From an uncultured Lysobacterales bacterium (GTDB taxonomy: Bacteria; Pseudomonadota; Gammaproteobacteria; Xanthomonadales; SZUA-36), in contig CALJWY010000333.1 in assembly GCA_937974465.1 (NCBI GenBank), forward strand, positions 1 to 7,877: DNA of 7,877 bases. The letters are read 5' to 3'. This document shows, piece after piece, positions 1 through 6,619 of this stretch. A program made the translations under genes and the position numbers. Every line of letters begins with the position of its first letter. Position 1 is the first letter of the stretch. The notes under the pieces were generated by a model. It saw only the letters and a program-made list of their open reading frames with translations, was not told the DNA's origin and searched no databases.

Positions 1-19
1 ATTTTCGAGTTATTTAAAG

Positions 20-361
20 ATGGCCATTATTTCTTGTCCCGATTGTGATAAACCAATCTCCAGTCGCAGCAATTTGTGCCCTTACTGTGGCTTTCAAAGA
101 GGTGAAGTTGAAGAAGAGCAGTTGAAAGAGTTTCGTCGACGGAGATTACGCGACCGGGTTTATCACATGAAAATGATGAGCTATGTTGCCCTGACCTTTC
201 TCATTGGGGCATTTGGCTGGTACCTGATGGAGACATCAGGCTTTCAACACCGGTCATCGGCCGGCCCATACATACTATTCAGCATAGGCGCAGTTGGCTA
301 TTGCGTGATTAGAGTCTATCTCTATAAATTTAAGGCGGCTCTGAGAAAGCTTGCGCGCTGA
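20..361 (+). CDS. Small zinc-ribbon protein with two membrane segments
   Basis: The 113-residue product starts with a double-cysteine zinc ribbon: C6-x2-C9 and C20-P-Y-C23-G-F, a treble-clef/rubredoxin-like knuckle of the kind called 'zinc-ribbon domain' in many small bacterial proteins. A charged, basic linker follows (about residues 29-51, EEEQ then RRRR), then two hydrophobic stretches at about 53-70 and 82-100 that should cross the inner membrane, leaving a short basic tail (KFKAALRKLAR). The ribbon and basic regions are expected on the cytoplasmic side. No clear Shine-Dalgarno sequence precedes the ATG; the start is chosen because the first zinc ligand follows within six residues. Upstream context is cut off by the window edge, so it may belong to an operon further left. 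It is convergent with the next gene, 53 bp away. The molecular function is unknown; zinc binding and membrane location are inferred. Confidence 0.8.
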   Translation: MAIISCPDCDKPISSRSNLCPYCGFQRGEVEEEQLKEFRRRRLRDRVYHMKMMSYVALTFLIGAFGWYLMETSGFQHRSSAGPYILFSIGAVGYCVIRVYLYKFKAALRKLAR

Positions 362-414
362 AGGAAACTAACGAGACTTAACTGGTCAACTGTCAGCCGG
401 TATTTTCGGTGATG

Positions 415-1587
415 TCAGAGGTCCTGCTGGTAACGGACGTAGGGGATACGGCCATACACGGCTTCAAATGGATCCTGCATGCCTCTATCAGTATTGCCGC
501 TGTCCTCGGTGCCCGAGTTCAGCACATTGGTGGTGCCGACACTGAGGCTTGCATTCCATGGTGCACGCCAGGTGAAGTGGACATCAAAAGTGGTTGAGCT
601 ATCGAGTTCGTCCTGGTTCAGAAACTGCACCTGGTCACGGTAAAAACCCTGGATTCCGCCACTGAAATTACCTTTGCTCCAGTCGACATTAACTTTTGCT
701 TTATCGAATGGGCTTGCGATGGTCCAGTTTTGCAGGTTGGGCGAGTAATCGGAAATGGCCTGGTATGAAGCATCCAGAACACGCGTCAGTTGCAGACCAA
801 GCAGCAGCGTGCCAGCACTATCCATGGTAAACCCGACCTGGAACTCCATATCAAGACCGGACGTTTCGCCATCCAGATAGTTCAGTGCCTGCCCGTTGCC
901 TAAGGTGGAGAAAAGGCTGTTTTGCTGCATGCCGGGCATGCCATAACCCAAAGCAGGGTTGATGATGGCAGGAGCATTGGATGTCACGCCTTGCTGTCCG
1001 ATACTGGACTCGTCTTTAAAAATGCTCACGGCAGAGCTGAAATTCTCACCACTATATCGAAGCCCAAGCGCTACCTGATCCTGTTTTAGAATGTTTGCCT
1101 GGTTAATGAAGTGGCAATCAGACGCACGGTAAGAGCCGTGGTCAAGTACACCGTTCTGGCAGTGAATGCTACCCAATGGCTGAAATGAAGACTGGCTTTT
1201 GCCTGCACCGAGACTGCTGGTTATATCCAGGCTGTTGTTCAATTGCAGGCTCAAAGAGCTGTCCAGGAATACCGAGCCGACACCGGAAGAAGACTTCAGG
1301 TGGCTATTGGTGGCGTTCAACAATAGTGGTTCGGTCAATTGTAATTCAAGCTTACGTTGTTCAGACCCGCCCAGGTCAAAAGCCAGGTTTGCCGCAGATG
1401 CTTCTTTCTCGAATGACAGGATCGCCAGGGGTTGGTTTGCGGCTGCCTGGGGGATGTCGTCGAGGAATTTTCCAGCGGGCGTAACGGCCAGAGCAGATAC
1501 GGGTAGCACAGACACGAGCAAACCTGCCATTTTGCTGACAGGATGTCCTAATGCGCTACGCATAAATCTGTTCACACTCGTTCTCAC
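415..1587 (-). CDS. Exported outer-membrane beta-barrel-like protein (TonB-receptor-like C-terminus)
   Basis: A 390-residue protein with a long signal peptide: basic n-region (R2, R7, R10, K19), hydrophobic core about 20-33 and a likely cleavage after A-L-A at residue 34. The mature part alternates polar and hydrophobic residues in many short segments, as in beta-barrels (for example residues 78-90, 106-128 and the last 150), is rich in Ser, Asn, Gly and Gln, and has only two cysteines (C143, C158), likely a disulfide in a loop. The last third (SVGTTNVLN, then DPFEAVYGRIPYVRYQQDL) resembles the last strands of TonB-dependent receptors, but length is far below a full receptor and no plug domain is seen. 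The start is GTG at 1587: a strong ribosome site (AGGGAAGG, 1601-1594 on this strand) lies 6 nt upstream, whereas the in-frame ATG at 1563 has none. It is transcribed alone, divergent from the redoxin gene. Substrate and exact family are not recognised. Confidence 0.78.
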   Translation of the reverse strand: MRTSVNRFMRSALGHPVSKMAGLLVSVLPVSALAVTPAGKFLDDIPQAAANQPLAILSFEKEASAANLAFDLGGSEQRKLELQLTEPLLLNATNSHLKSSSGVGSVFLDSSLSLQLNNSLDITSSLGAGKSQSSFQPLGSIHCQNGVLDHGSYRASDCHFINQANILKQDQVALGLRYSGENFSSAVSIFKDESSIGQQGVTSNAPAIINPALGYGMPGMQQNSLFSTLGNGQALNYLDGETSGLDMEFQVGFTMDSAGTLLLGLQLTRVLDASYQAISDYSPNLQNWTIASPFDKAKVNVDWSKGNFSGGIQGFYRDQVQFLNQDELDSSTTFDVHFTWRAPWNASLSVGTTNVLNSGTEDSGNTDRGMQDPFEAVYGRIPYVRYQQDL

Positions 1588-1701
1588 CGTATGCCTTCCC
1601 TCGCGGGTATATGGTTATAGAGTCCCCAGCGGCGAATAAGTTCTATACTTAATCATAGCAAACTTGTTGGCATTTTGTACGCCCAGATTGGCCGGATTGC
1701 C

Positions 1702-1710
1702 TGATATACT
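1702..1710 (+). promoter_or_regulatory. Probable extended -10 promoter of the redoxin gene
   Basis: TGaTATACT is a good extended -10 element (TGnTATAAT type) placed 30 bp before the ATG at 1740. No good -35 sits at 16-18 bp, which is acceptable for extended -10 promoters. Transcription would begin near 1717, giving a leader of about 20 nt. It lies in the 152-bp divergent region shared with the outer-membrane protein gene. Judged by eye only. Confidence 0.45.
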
Positions 1711-1739
1711 GGCCCTTTCAGCGATATTGGACAGATATT

Positions 1740-2300
1740 ATGGTCAGCCTGACGACACCTGTATGTGAGTTCGGAACAAAAGCAGTTGATTTCACACTGC
1801 CTGGCGTGGATCAACAATTATGGACGTTGGAGAAGTGTGCGGGCGAGCGTGGCCTGCTTGTGATGTTCATCAGCAATCACTGTCCTTACGTCAAAGCAAT
1901 ACGGACCAAACTGGTGCGCGATACGCGTGACCTGCTGGCGCTGGGCATTAACAGTGTTGCCATTATGCCCAATGATACGGTTGCGTATCCGGACGACTCA
2001 GCCGCGAATATGCTACGCATTTCCAAGGAGTTTGATTTCCCTTTTCCATACCTGCTTGACGAGACGCAAGAGGTCGCCCGCGCCTATGGTGCGGTATGCA
2101 CCCCGGATTTCTTTGGTTACAACGCAGACATGGAATTACAGTACCGTGGACGGCTGGATGCAGCCGGTCCCAAATCCGACGACGAGACGCAGACAAGGGA
2201 GTTGTTTGAAGCCATGAAGCTGGTCGCCGAAACCGGTCATGGTCCGGAGCATCAAATACCTTCGATGGGCTGCTCGATAAAATGGCGACATGACGGCTGA
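1740..2300 (+). CDS. Thioredoxin-fold, peroxiredoxin-like (AhpC/TSA-related) protein
   Basis: This 186-residue cytoplasmic protein (no signal peptide) has the redoxin fold. The N-terminal part has the AhpC/TSA-like 'FGTKAVDFTLPGVDQQ' entry at residues 11-26. The strand FISNHCPYVK (43-52) carries the putative active-site C48 where thioredoxins have CxxC; the second cysteine of the pair is missing. Later come MPND (76-79), the family-typical GAVCTPDFF (117-125, C120, with the cis-Pro position at P122), YRGRLDAAG (135-143) and the C-terminal PSMGCSIKW (174-182, C178). This set matches the 'PRX_like1' thioredoxin-family group, whose substrate is poorly known; peroxide or thiol reduction is plausible but unproven. 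The ATG at 1740 has only a weak GGA Shine-Dalgarno (1729-1731) but matches the family start well. It appears monocistronic: 153 bp separate it from the next gene, which has its own promoter. Confidence 0.88.
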   Translation: MVSLTTPVCEFGTKAVDFTLPGVDQQLWTLEKCAGERGLLVMFISNHCPYVKAIRTKLVRDTRDLLALGINSVAIMPNDTVAYPDDSAANMLRISKEFDFPFPYLLDETQEVARAYGAVCTPDFFGYNADMELQYRGRLDAAGPKSDDETQTRELFEAMKLVAETGHGPEHQIPSMGCSIKWRHDG

Positions 2301-2368
2301 ATCTGTTCCGGGAATTATTTACCTCTTCCGTCAATAAGCTCCTGGATTCTTTATTTTCGTAATTATGG

Positions 2369-2377
2369 TGCTATAGT
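2369..2377 (+). promoter_or_regulatory. Probable extended -10 promoter of the usp-symporter operon
   Basis: TGcTATAGT matches the extended -10 form; a poor -35-like TTTATT (2350-2355) lies 16 bp upstream. Transcription would start near 2384, leaving a leader of about 70 nt before the ATG at 2454. No convincing terminator for the upstream redoxin gene is seen between 2301 and 2368. Confidence 0.5.
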
Positions 2378-2393
2378 CTGCGCAGAAAAATTG

Positions 2394-2417
2394 ATCAATT
2401 CAGCCGGGCTGATTGAT
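2394..2417 (+). promoter_or_regulatory. Dyad/hairpin in the universal stress gene leader
   Basis: The arms ATCAAT-t-CAGC (2394-2404) and GCTG-ATTGAT (2408-2417) are complementary apart from one bulged T (T2400), with a 3-nt loop. It could be an RNA hairpin near the 5' end of the transcript or a DNA operator. It overlaps a perfect 12-bp palindrome, AATTGATCAATT (2389-2400), so the two foldings compete. A regulatory role is inferred. Confidence 0.4.
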
Positions 2418-2440
2418 TTGCACCGGATTGATTTAGACCG
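2411..2440 (+). repeat. 15-bp imperfect tandem duplication in the usp leader
   Basis: Two adjacent 15-bp units, GATTGATTTGCACCG and GATTGATTTAGACCG, match at 13 of 15 positions and end just before the ribosome-binding site. Each contains a TTGAT half-site (2413-2417 and 2428-2432), so they could be direct binding sites of a dimeric regulator, or simply a small duplication. Confidence 0.6.
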
Positions 2441-2453
2441 TGGAGAATAGTGA

Positions 2454-2888
2454 ATGAGCTCTGTTTTAATGGTAGGCGTTGACTGCAGTGAATGTGGGGA
2501 AAGGGCGATAGAGTATGCGATTGAGCAGGCCCGCGATTCCAATGCCCGGATGTTTATTGCGCACATCATTGAGTGGTCCCAGTTTTCTTTCTCTACCGTA
2601 GAGGAGAATGCCACGCGGCACAAACGGCGTGAGGAAGAACTCCAGCGCGCCTACGAGGATGTGATCAACCCCATCGTCGAACGTATAAAGTCTGAGGGAA
2701 TTGAGGTAACCGGCATCGTGCGCCATGGACATGTCGCCGATACCATCAACGCGCTCGCACAGGAAAATGGCGTGACCAATATTATTCTCGGGCGCCAGGG
2801 GGATTCAAAACTCAAAGCACATGTATTCGGCAGTGTGGGCAGTCGCCTGGTCCAGGTTGCAGATTGCGCCGTGACCGTCGTTCCTTGA
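2454..2888 (+). CDS. Universal stress protein, UspA family, ATP-binding type
   Basis: The 144-residue product is a single complete Usp domain. The first strand ends MVGVDCS (6-12) with the D10 that contacts the adenine/ribose in this family. The nucleotide loop is intact: G113-x2-G116-x9-G126-S127 (GRQG at 113-116, then GSVGSRL at 126-132), followed by the closing strand CAVTVVP. An intact loop predicts an ATP-binding (UspFG/MJ0577-like) rather than a UspA-like non-binding protein. The middle has a charged helix (about 50-72, rich in E and R). Start: ATG 2454 with GGAG 8 nt upstream. The symporter gene begins 21 bp after its stop without a terminator, so the two are probably cotranscribed. 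Usp proteins help cells survive starvation, respiratory or oxidative stress; small Usp proteins next to transporters sometimes modulate them, which is only a suggestion here. Confidence 0.93.
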   Translation: MSSVLMVGVDCSECGERAIEYAIEQARDSNARMFIAHIIEWSQFSFSTVEENATRHKRREEELQRAYEDVINPIVERIKSEGIEVTGIVRHGHVADTINALAQENGVTNIILGRQGDSKLKAHVFGSVGSRLVQVADCAVTVVP

Positions 2889-2909
2889 TCCATCAATCTG
2901 GAGATTTAA

Positions 2910-4439
2910 ATGTTTAAACTAAGAGTGGGAATCACCACCCTCCTCACGCTTTTGGCAAGCTTTTCAGTGTTTGCCGACATCGGGGTTGATGAGAAGATAA
3001 ACCTCGCAATCAAACCATTTGCAGATGCTGTTGCCGGCTTTGTGTTTTCATCGTTTCCTGTGGCGGGTGTCGATATTCCCTTTGTACTCGTCTGGTTGAT
3101 TGTCGCAGCAATAGTTTTCACGTTTTATTTCAATTTCATTAACATACGGGCATTCAAGCACGGTTTTGAGCTGGTACGGGGTGATTACCATGATCCGGAA
3201 GCTGCCGGTGAGGTAACCCATTTCCAGGCCTTGGCGACCGCCTTGTCCGGAACCGTTGGGCTGGGCAATATTGCTGGTGTTGCGGTTGCTGTGTCACTGG
3301 GTGGGCCGGGTGCAACATTCTGGATGATATTGGCTGGTTTCCTTGGTATGTCCTCCAAGTTCACCGAGTGTACGCTGGGTGTTAAGTATCGTAATGAACT
3401 ACCTGACGGCACGGTTTCCGGCGGACCAATGTACTACCTGACCAAGGGCCTGGCCGAGAAAGGTATCGGTTTCGCCAGGCTCGGAAAAGTGCTGGCGGTT
3501 TTATTTGCCATCTTCTGCGTTGGCGGGTCATTTGGTGGTGGCAATATGTTCCAGGCCAATCAGAGCTTCGCGCAATTGGTTAATGTAACCGGTGGTGATA
3601 CAAGCTGGCTGGCAGATAAAGGATGGCTGTTTGGCCTGGTTGTTGCTGCACTTGTTGGTATGGTCATCATTGGTGGAATCAAGGGTATTGCCCGCGTTAC
3701 ATCGAAGATCGTACCTTTCATGGCCGTTACTTATGTGATTGCGGGTCTGGCCATCATTCTGATGAATGTGTCGCAGGTTCCTTCGGCGTTTTTGGCGATC
3801 TTTAATGGTGCATTCACTGCCGAGGGTATTGGGGGTGGCGTTATCGGAGTGCTTTTCCAGGGATTCAAACGCGCGGCGTTTTCCAATGAAGCCGGTGTTG
3901 GTTCTGCGGCGATTGCACATGCTGCTGTGCAAACCAACCGGCCTGTTACCGAGGGGTTTGTGGCACTGTATGAACCGTTCATAGATACCGTCGTGGTATG
4001 CACTATCACGGCCCTCGTGATCATCATCACAGGCACCTGGGACCCATCGGTCGACCCCGGCGCTGGCGTTCAACTCACATCTTCAGCATTTGAATCGGCA
4101 TTTTCCTGGTTCCCGATTGTACTGACGGTCGCCGTATTGCTGTTTGCATTTTCCACGATGATTTCATGGTCATACTATGGGCTGAAGGCATGGACCTTCC
4201 TGTTTGGCGAAAACAAGATTACGGATGCTACGTATAAGTTGCTATTCCTGTTTTTTGTCGTGGTGGGTTCTTCCATGCAGTTGGGAGCAGTGATCGATTT
4301 CTCCGACGCAATGATCTTCGCAATGGCCTTTCCCAATCTTTTGGGTTGCTATTTCCTGTTGCCGGTTGTGAAAAAAGAACTCGACGAATACTGGGCAGAT
4401 TACAAATCAGGAAACCTGCGTAAAACAAGAATTTCTTGA
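2910..4439 (+). CDS. Sodium:alanine (glycine) symporter, AGCS family
   Basis: A 509-residue inner-membrane carrier of the AGCS (DagA/AlsT) family, which imports alanine, glycine or similar small amino acids with Na+. The N-terminus looks like a cleavable signal peptide (residues 1-22, ending FSVFA before D23). Then come about 11 hydrophobic segments, the first near 57-74. Family hallmarks are clear: EVTHFQALATALSGTVGLGNIAGVA (101-125 region, with GTVGLGN at 114-120), GGPGA, the SKFTECTLGVKYR loop, SGGPMYYL, and FSNEAGVGSAAIAHAA (starting at F324) followed by EPFIDTVVVCT. Length is normal and no key motif is broken. Start: ATG 2910 with GGAG (2900-2903) 6 nt before it. It lies 21 bp after the universal stress gene. 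Its stop codon sits inside a perfect 18-bp palindrome containing an FNR-like box. Exact substrate (Ala, Gly, Ser or Gln) cannot be told from sequence. Confidence 0.95.
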   Translation: MFKLRVGITTLLTLLASFSVFADIGVDEKINLAIKPFADAVAGFVFSSFPVAGVDIPFVLVWLIVAAIVFTFYFNFINIRAFKHGFELVRGDYHDPEAAGEVTHFQALATALSGTVGLGNIAGVAVAVSLGGPGATFWMILAGFLGMSSKFTECTLGVKYRNELPDGTVSGGPMYYLTKGLAEKGIGFARLGKVLAVLFAIFCVGGSFGGGNMFQANQSFAQLVNVTGGDTSWLADKGWLFGLVVAALVGMVIIGGIKGIARVTSKIVPFMAVTYVIAGLAIILMNVSQVPSAFLAIFNGAFTAEGIGGGVIGVLFQGFKRAAFSNEAGVGSAAIAHAAVQTNRPVTEGFVALYEPFIDTVVVCTITALVIIITGTWDPSVDPGAGVQLTSSAFESAFSWFPIVLTVAVLLFAFSTMISWSYYGLKAWTFLFGENKITDATYKLLFLFFVVVGSSMQLGAVIDFSDAMIFAMAFPNLLGCYFLLPVVKKELDEYWADYKSGNLRKTRIS

Positions 4440-4451
4440 TACGTATCAAGA
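4434..4451. promoter_or_regulatory. Perfect FNR/Anr-type box in an 18-bp palindrome
   Basis: The sequence TCTTGATACGTATCAAGA is a perfect palindrome; its core TTGAT-ACGT-ATCAA (4436-4449) matches the FNR/Anr/Dnr consensus TTGAT-N4-ATCAA at all ten fixed positions. It overlaps the TGA stop of the symporter (4437-4439) and lies about 147 bp before tkt. A weak promoter guess (TTGCCT 4488-4493, GAGAAT 4512-4517, 18-bp spacer) would put the box centre near -81, close to a class I position, but that promoter is not convincing. The match is seen directly; binding and target are inferred. Confidence 0.5.
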
Positions 4452-4455
4452 TTGT

Positions 4456-4489
4456 AAAAAAAAGAGCCAACATTTCTGTGTTGGCTCTT
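4456..4489 (-). terminator. Intrinsic terminator hairpin with its T-tract on the minus strand
   Basis: An uninterrupted 11-bp stem, AAGAGCCAACA (4462-4472) and TGTTGGCTCTT (4479-4489), closes a 6-nt loop. On the plus strand it is preceded by eight A (4456-4463) and followed by GCCTAAG, so no U-run follows the stem there. Read on the minus strand, the same stem runs straight into eight T: a textbook intrinsic terminator. It may still stop or stabilise the plus-strand symporter transcript imperfectly, since it sits 22 bp after the symporter stop codon. Confidence 0.7.
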
Positions 4490-4596
4490 GCCTAAGCACA
4501 CTGTCATCAGCGAGAATCAGGGGAGATTCATTTTCCGGCAGGAGTCTGTGAGCAACGCCTACCGATCATCCAACAACCCAAGCCCAGGAATTCCCC

Positions 4597-6600
4597 ATGC
4601 CCACTCGACGTGAACTCGCAAATGCAATCCGCGCTCTGTCCATGGACGCCATCCAGAAAGCCAACTCTGGCCACCCCGGCGCCCCGATGGGTATGGCGGA
4701 TATCGCTGAAGTCCTTTGGAATGACCATCTGAAACACAATCCAGCCAATCCGGGTTGGTGGGACCGGGACCGGTTTGTATTATCCAATGGACACGCCTCC
4801 ATGCTGCTGTATTCCGTTTTGCATTTAAGTGGCTATGATTTGCCGATGTCGGAGATACGCAACTTCCGGCAAATGCATTCCAGGACAGCGGGCCATCCGG
4901 AATACGGCGAAACACCCGGAGTAGAGACCACCACAGGTCCGCTGGGCCAGGGTATTAGTAATTCTGTCGGTATGGCGCTGGCGGAAAAAGTACTGGCCAA
5001 CCGCTTTAATCAGGACGGCCACCAGATTGTAGACCACCATACCTGGGTGTTTTTGGGTGATGGTTGTTTGATGGAAGGTATTTCCCACGAAGCCTGCTCG
5101 TTGGCAGGAACACTCGGTCTGGGCAAACTCATTGCTTTCTGGGATGACAATGGCATTTCAATTGATGGCGATGTCGTTGGTTGGTTTACTGATAATACTC
5201 CCGCGCGTTTTGAAGCCTATGGATGGCAGGTCATTCGCGATGTCGATGGGCATGACCCTGATGAAATCCGGCAGGCAGCAGAGACTGCCAGGGCTGAAAC
5301 GGATCGTCCTACCTTGATTTGCTGTCGCACCGTTATCGGCTTGGGCTCTCCCAATAAACAGGGAACATCCGCCACACATGGCGCTCCATTGGGCGAAGAA
5401 GAAATTGTCGCGACAAGGGAAGCACTTGGCTGGAATTATCCACCGTTCGAAATCCCCGCAGAGGTCTATGCGGGCTGGGATGCGCGCGCAAGTGGTGCAA
5501 CCGCAGAGTCTGACTGGAACCAGCGCTTCGCAGATTACCAGCAGAGCTATCCTGATCTCGCCGCTGAATATAGCCGCAGGATGCGCGGAGATCTCCCCGA
5601 TAACTGGCATCAGATGACCAATGCAGCTATCGCTGAATTACAGGAAAGCGGAGCCACTGTTGCAACCCGCAAGGCTTCTCAAATGGCGCTGGATGCATTT
5701 GGGCCTTTGTTACCCGAGTTAATTGGCGGTTCTGCCGACCTCGCAGGGTCAAACAACACCATATGGAAGCAGAGTGTAGATGTTCGCGAAGGCACTGCCG
5801 ATGGTAACTATATCTATTTTGGCGTGCGTGAATTTGGTATGGCTGCCCTGTGCAATGGCTTGGGCCTGCATGGTGGTTTTGTGCCATACAATGCCACATT
5901 CCTGGTGTTTTCCGATTACGCGCGAAATGCAGTCCGAATGTCAGCCCTGATGCCGGCGCACAATATCCATGTCTACACGCACGACTCGATTGGCCTGGGC
6001 GAAGATGGCCCGACCCATCAGCCTGTGGAGCATATATCCAGTTTGAGATTAATACCAAATCTTAGTGTATGGCGACCCTGTGATACGGTAGAATCTGCGG
6101 TTGCATGGAAATGTGCTATTGAAGAGAGTTCAGGTCCCAGTGCCCTGATTTTTACACGCCAGGGTTTGCCGCATCAGAATCGTGATGACGAACAGGTCGC
6201 AGCCATCGGGCGCGGCGGTTATGTCTTGCGGGAGGCGGGCGGTCCTTGTGACGCCATCATCATCGCAACCGGCTCAGAAATTGGCCTGGCGATGACGGCT
6301 GCGGAACAACTGGCTGAAGAAAACGTGCAGGTGCGCGTGGTGTCCATGCCTAATCCAGGGCGCTTTATGGCGCAGGAGCAGGTTTACCGTGATTCTGTTT
6401 TGCTTCCTGACTGTAAAGCGAGGGTGGCTGTAGAGGCCGGCGTTGGACATTATTGGCATCACTTTGTGGGTGACGGTGGCCGCGTGATTGGTATAGACAG
6501 TTTCGGAGCGTCTGCACCAGCATCTGAATTATTTGAGTATTTTGGTTTAACAGTTCAAAACGTCAGTCATGCAGTACAAGAACTGCTGCAAACTGATTGA
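4597..6600 (+). CDS. tkt: Transketolase
   Basis: A full-length 667-residue transketolase: thiamine-diphosphate enzyme moving two-carbon ketol units between sugar phosphates in the pentose phosphate pathway (and the Calvin cycle where present). Key residues fall at almost the same numbers as in E. coli TktA: H26, H66, H100, the G154-D155-G156 thiamine-diphosphate/metal motif closed by N185, and H261. In the pyrimidine-binding domain, E412 (in REFGM) would activate the cofactor, and H474 lies in GEDGPTHQP (468-476). Domain order is pyrophosphate-binding (about 1-320), pyrimidine-binding (about 350-525) and C-terminal (about 540-667). Start: ATG 4597 with AGGA 7 nt upstream; it aligns with known starts. 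It is followed after 19 bp by gap, with no terminator between, so a tkt-gap operon is likely. Upstream are the FNR-like box and the reverse-oriented terminator. Confidence 0.98.
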   Translation: MPTRRELANAIRALSMDAIQKANSGHPGAPMGMADIAEVLWNDHLKHNPANPGWWDRDRFVLSNGHASMLLYSVLHLSGYDLPMSEIRNFRQMHSRTAGHPEYGETPGVETTTGPLGQGISNSVGMALAEKVLANRFNQDGHQIVDHHTWVFLGDGCLMEGISHEACSLAGTLGLGKLIAFWDDNGISIDGDVVGWFTDNTPARFEAYGWQVIRDVDGHDPDEIRQAAETARAETDRPTLICCRTVIGLGSPNKQGTSATHGAPLGEEEIVATREALGWNYPPFEIPAEVYAGWDARASGATAESDWNQRFADYQQSYPDLAAEYSRRMRGDLPDNWHQMTNAAIAELQESGATVATRKASQMALDAFGPLLPELIGGSADLAGSNNTIWKQSVDVREGTADGNYIYFGVREFGMAALCNGLGLHGGFVPYNATFLVFSDYARNAVRMSALMPAHNIHVYTHDSIGLGEDGPTHQPVEHISSLRLIPNLSVWRPCDTVESAVAWKCAIEESSGPSALIFTRQGLPHQNRDDEQVAAIGRGGYVLREAGGPCDAIIIATGSEIGLAMTAAEQLAEENVQVRVVSMPNPGRFMAQEQVYRDSVLLPDCKARVAVEAGVGHYWHHFVGDGGRVIGIDSFGASAPASELFEYFGLTVQNVSHAVQELLQTD

Positions 6601-6619
6601 ATAAAATTAGGAGTTAGAA

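Noticed and set aside
362..414. Possible terminator between the two convergent genes
   Set aside because: Only a very short CA(g)CCG/CGGTG pairing is seen, with no T-run on either side.
1561..1563. ATG as alternative start of the outer-membrane protein
   Set aside because: It has no Shine-Dalgarno at a suitable distance, whereas the GTG at 1585-1587 has a strong one; the signal peptide works with either, so this stays slightly uncertain.
1199..1639. 146-codon plus-strand open frame opposite the outer-membrane protein gene
   Set aside because: Composition looks random, no good ribosome site, and the opposite strand has a convincing signal peptide, ribosome site and barrel-like sequence.
3528..4073. 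181-codon minus-strand open frame opposite the symporter
   Set aside because: Fully overlaps the conserved AGCS core; the translation has no recognisable fold and is a shadow of that gene.
4512..4530. GAATC/GATTC mini-hairpin before tkt followed by ATTTT
   Set aside because: A 5-bp, A/T-rich stem is too weak to call a terminator or leader structure.
4548..4613. Possible 21-residue leader peptide (GTG start) overlapping the tkt start
   Set aside because: An AGGAG is present but only 3 nt from the GTG, which is too close, and the peptide shows no attenuation-type codon run.
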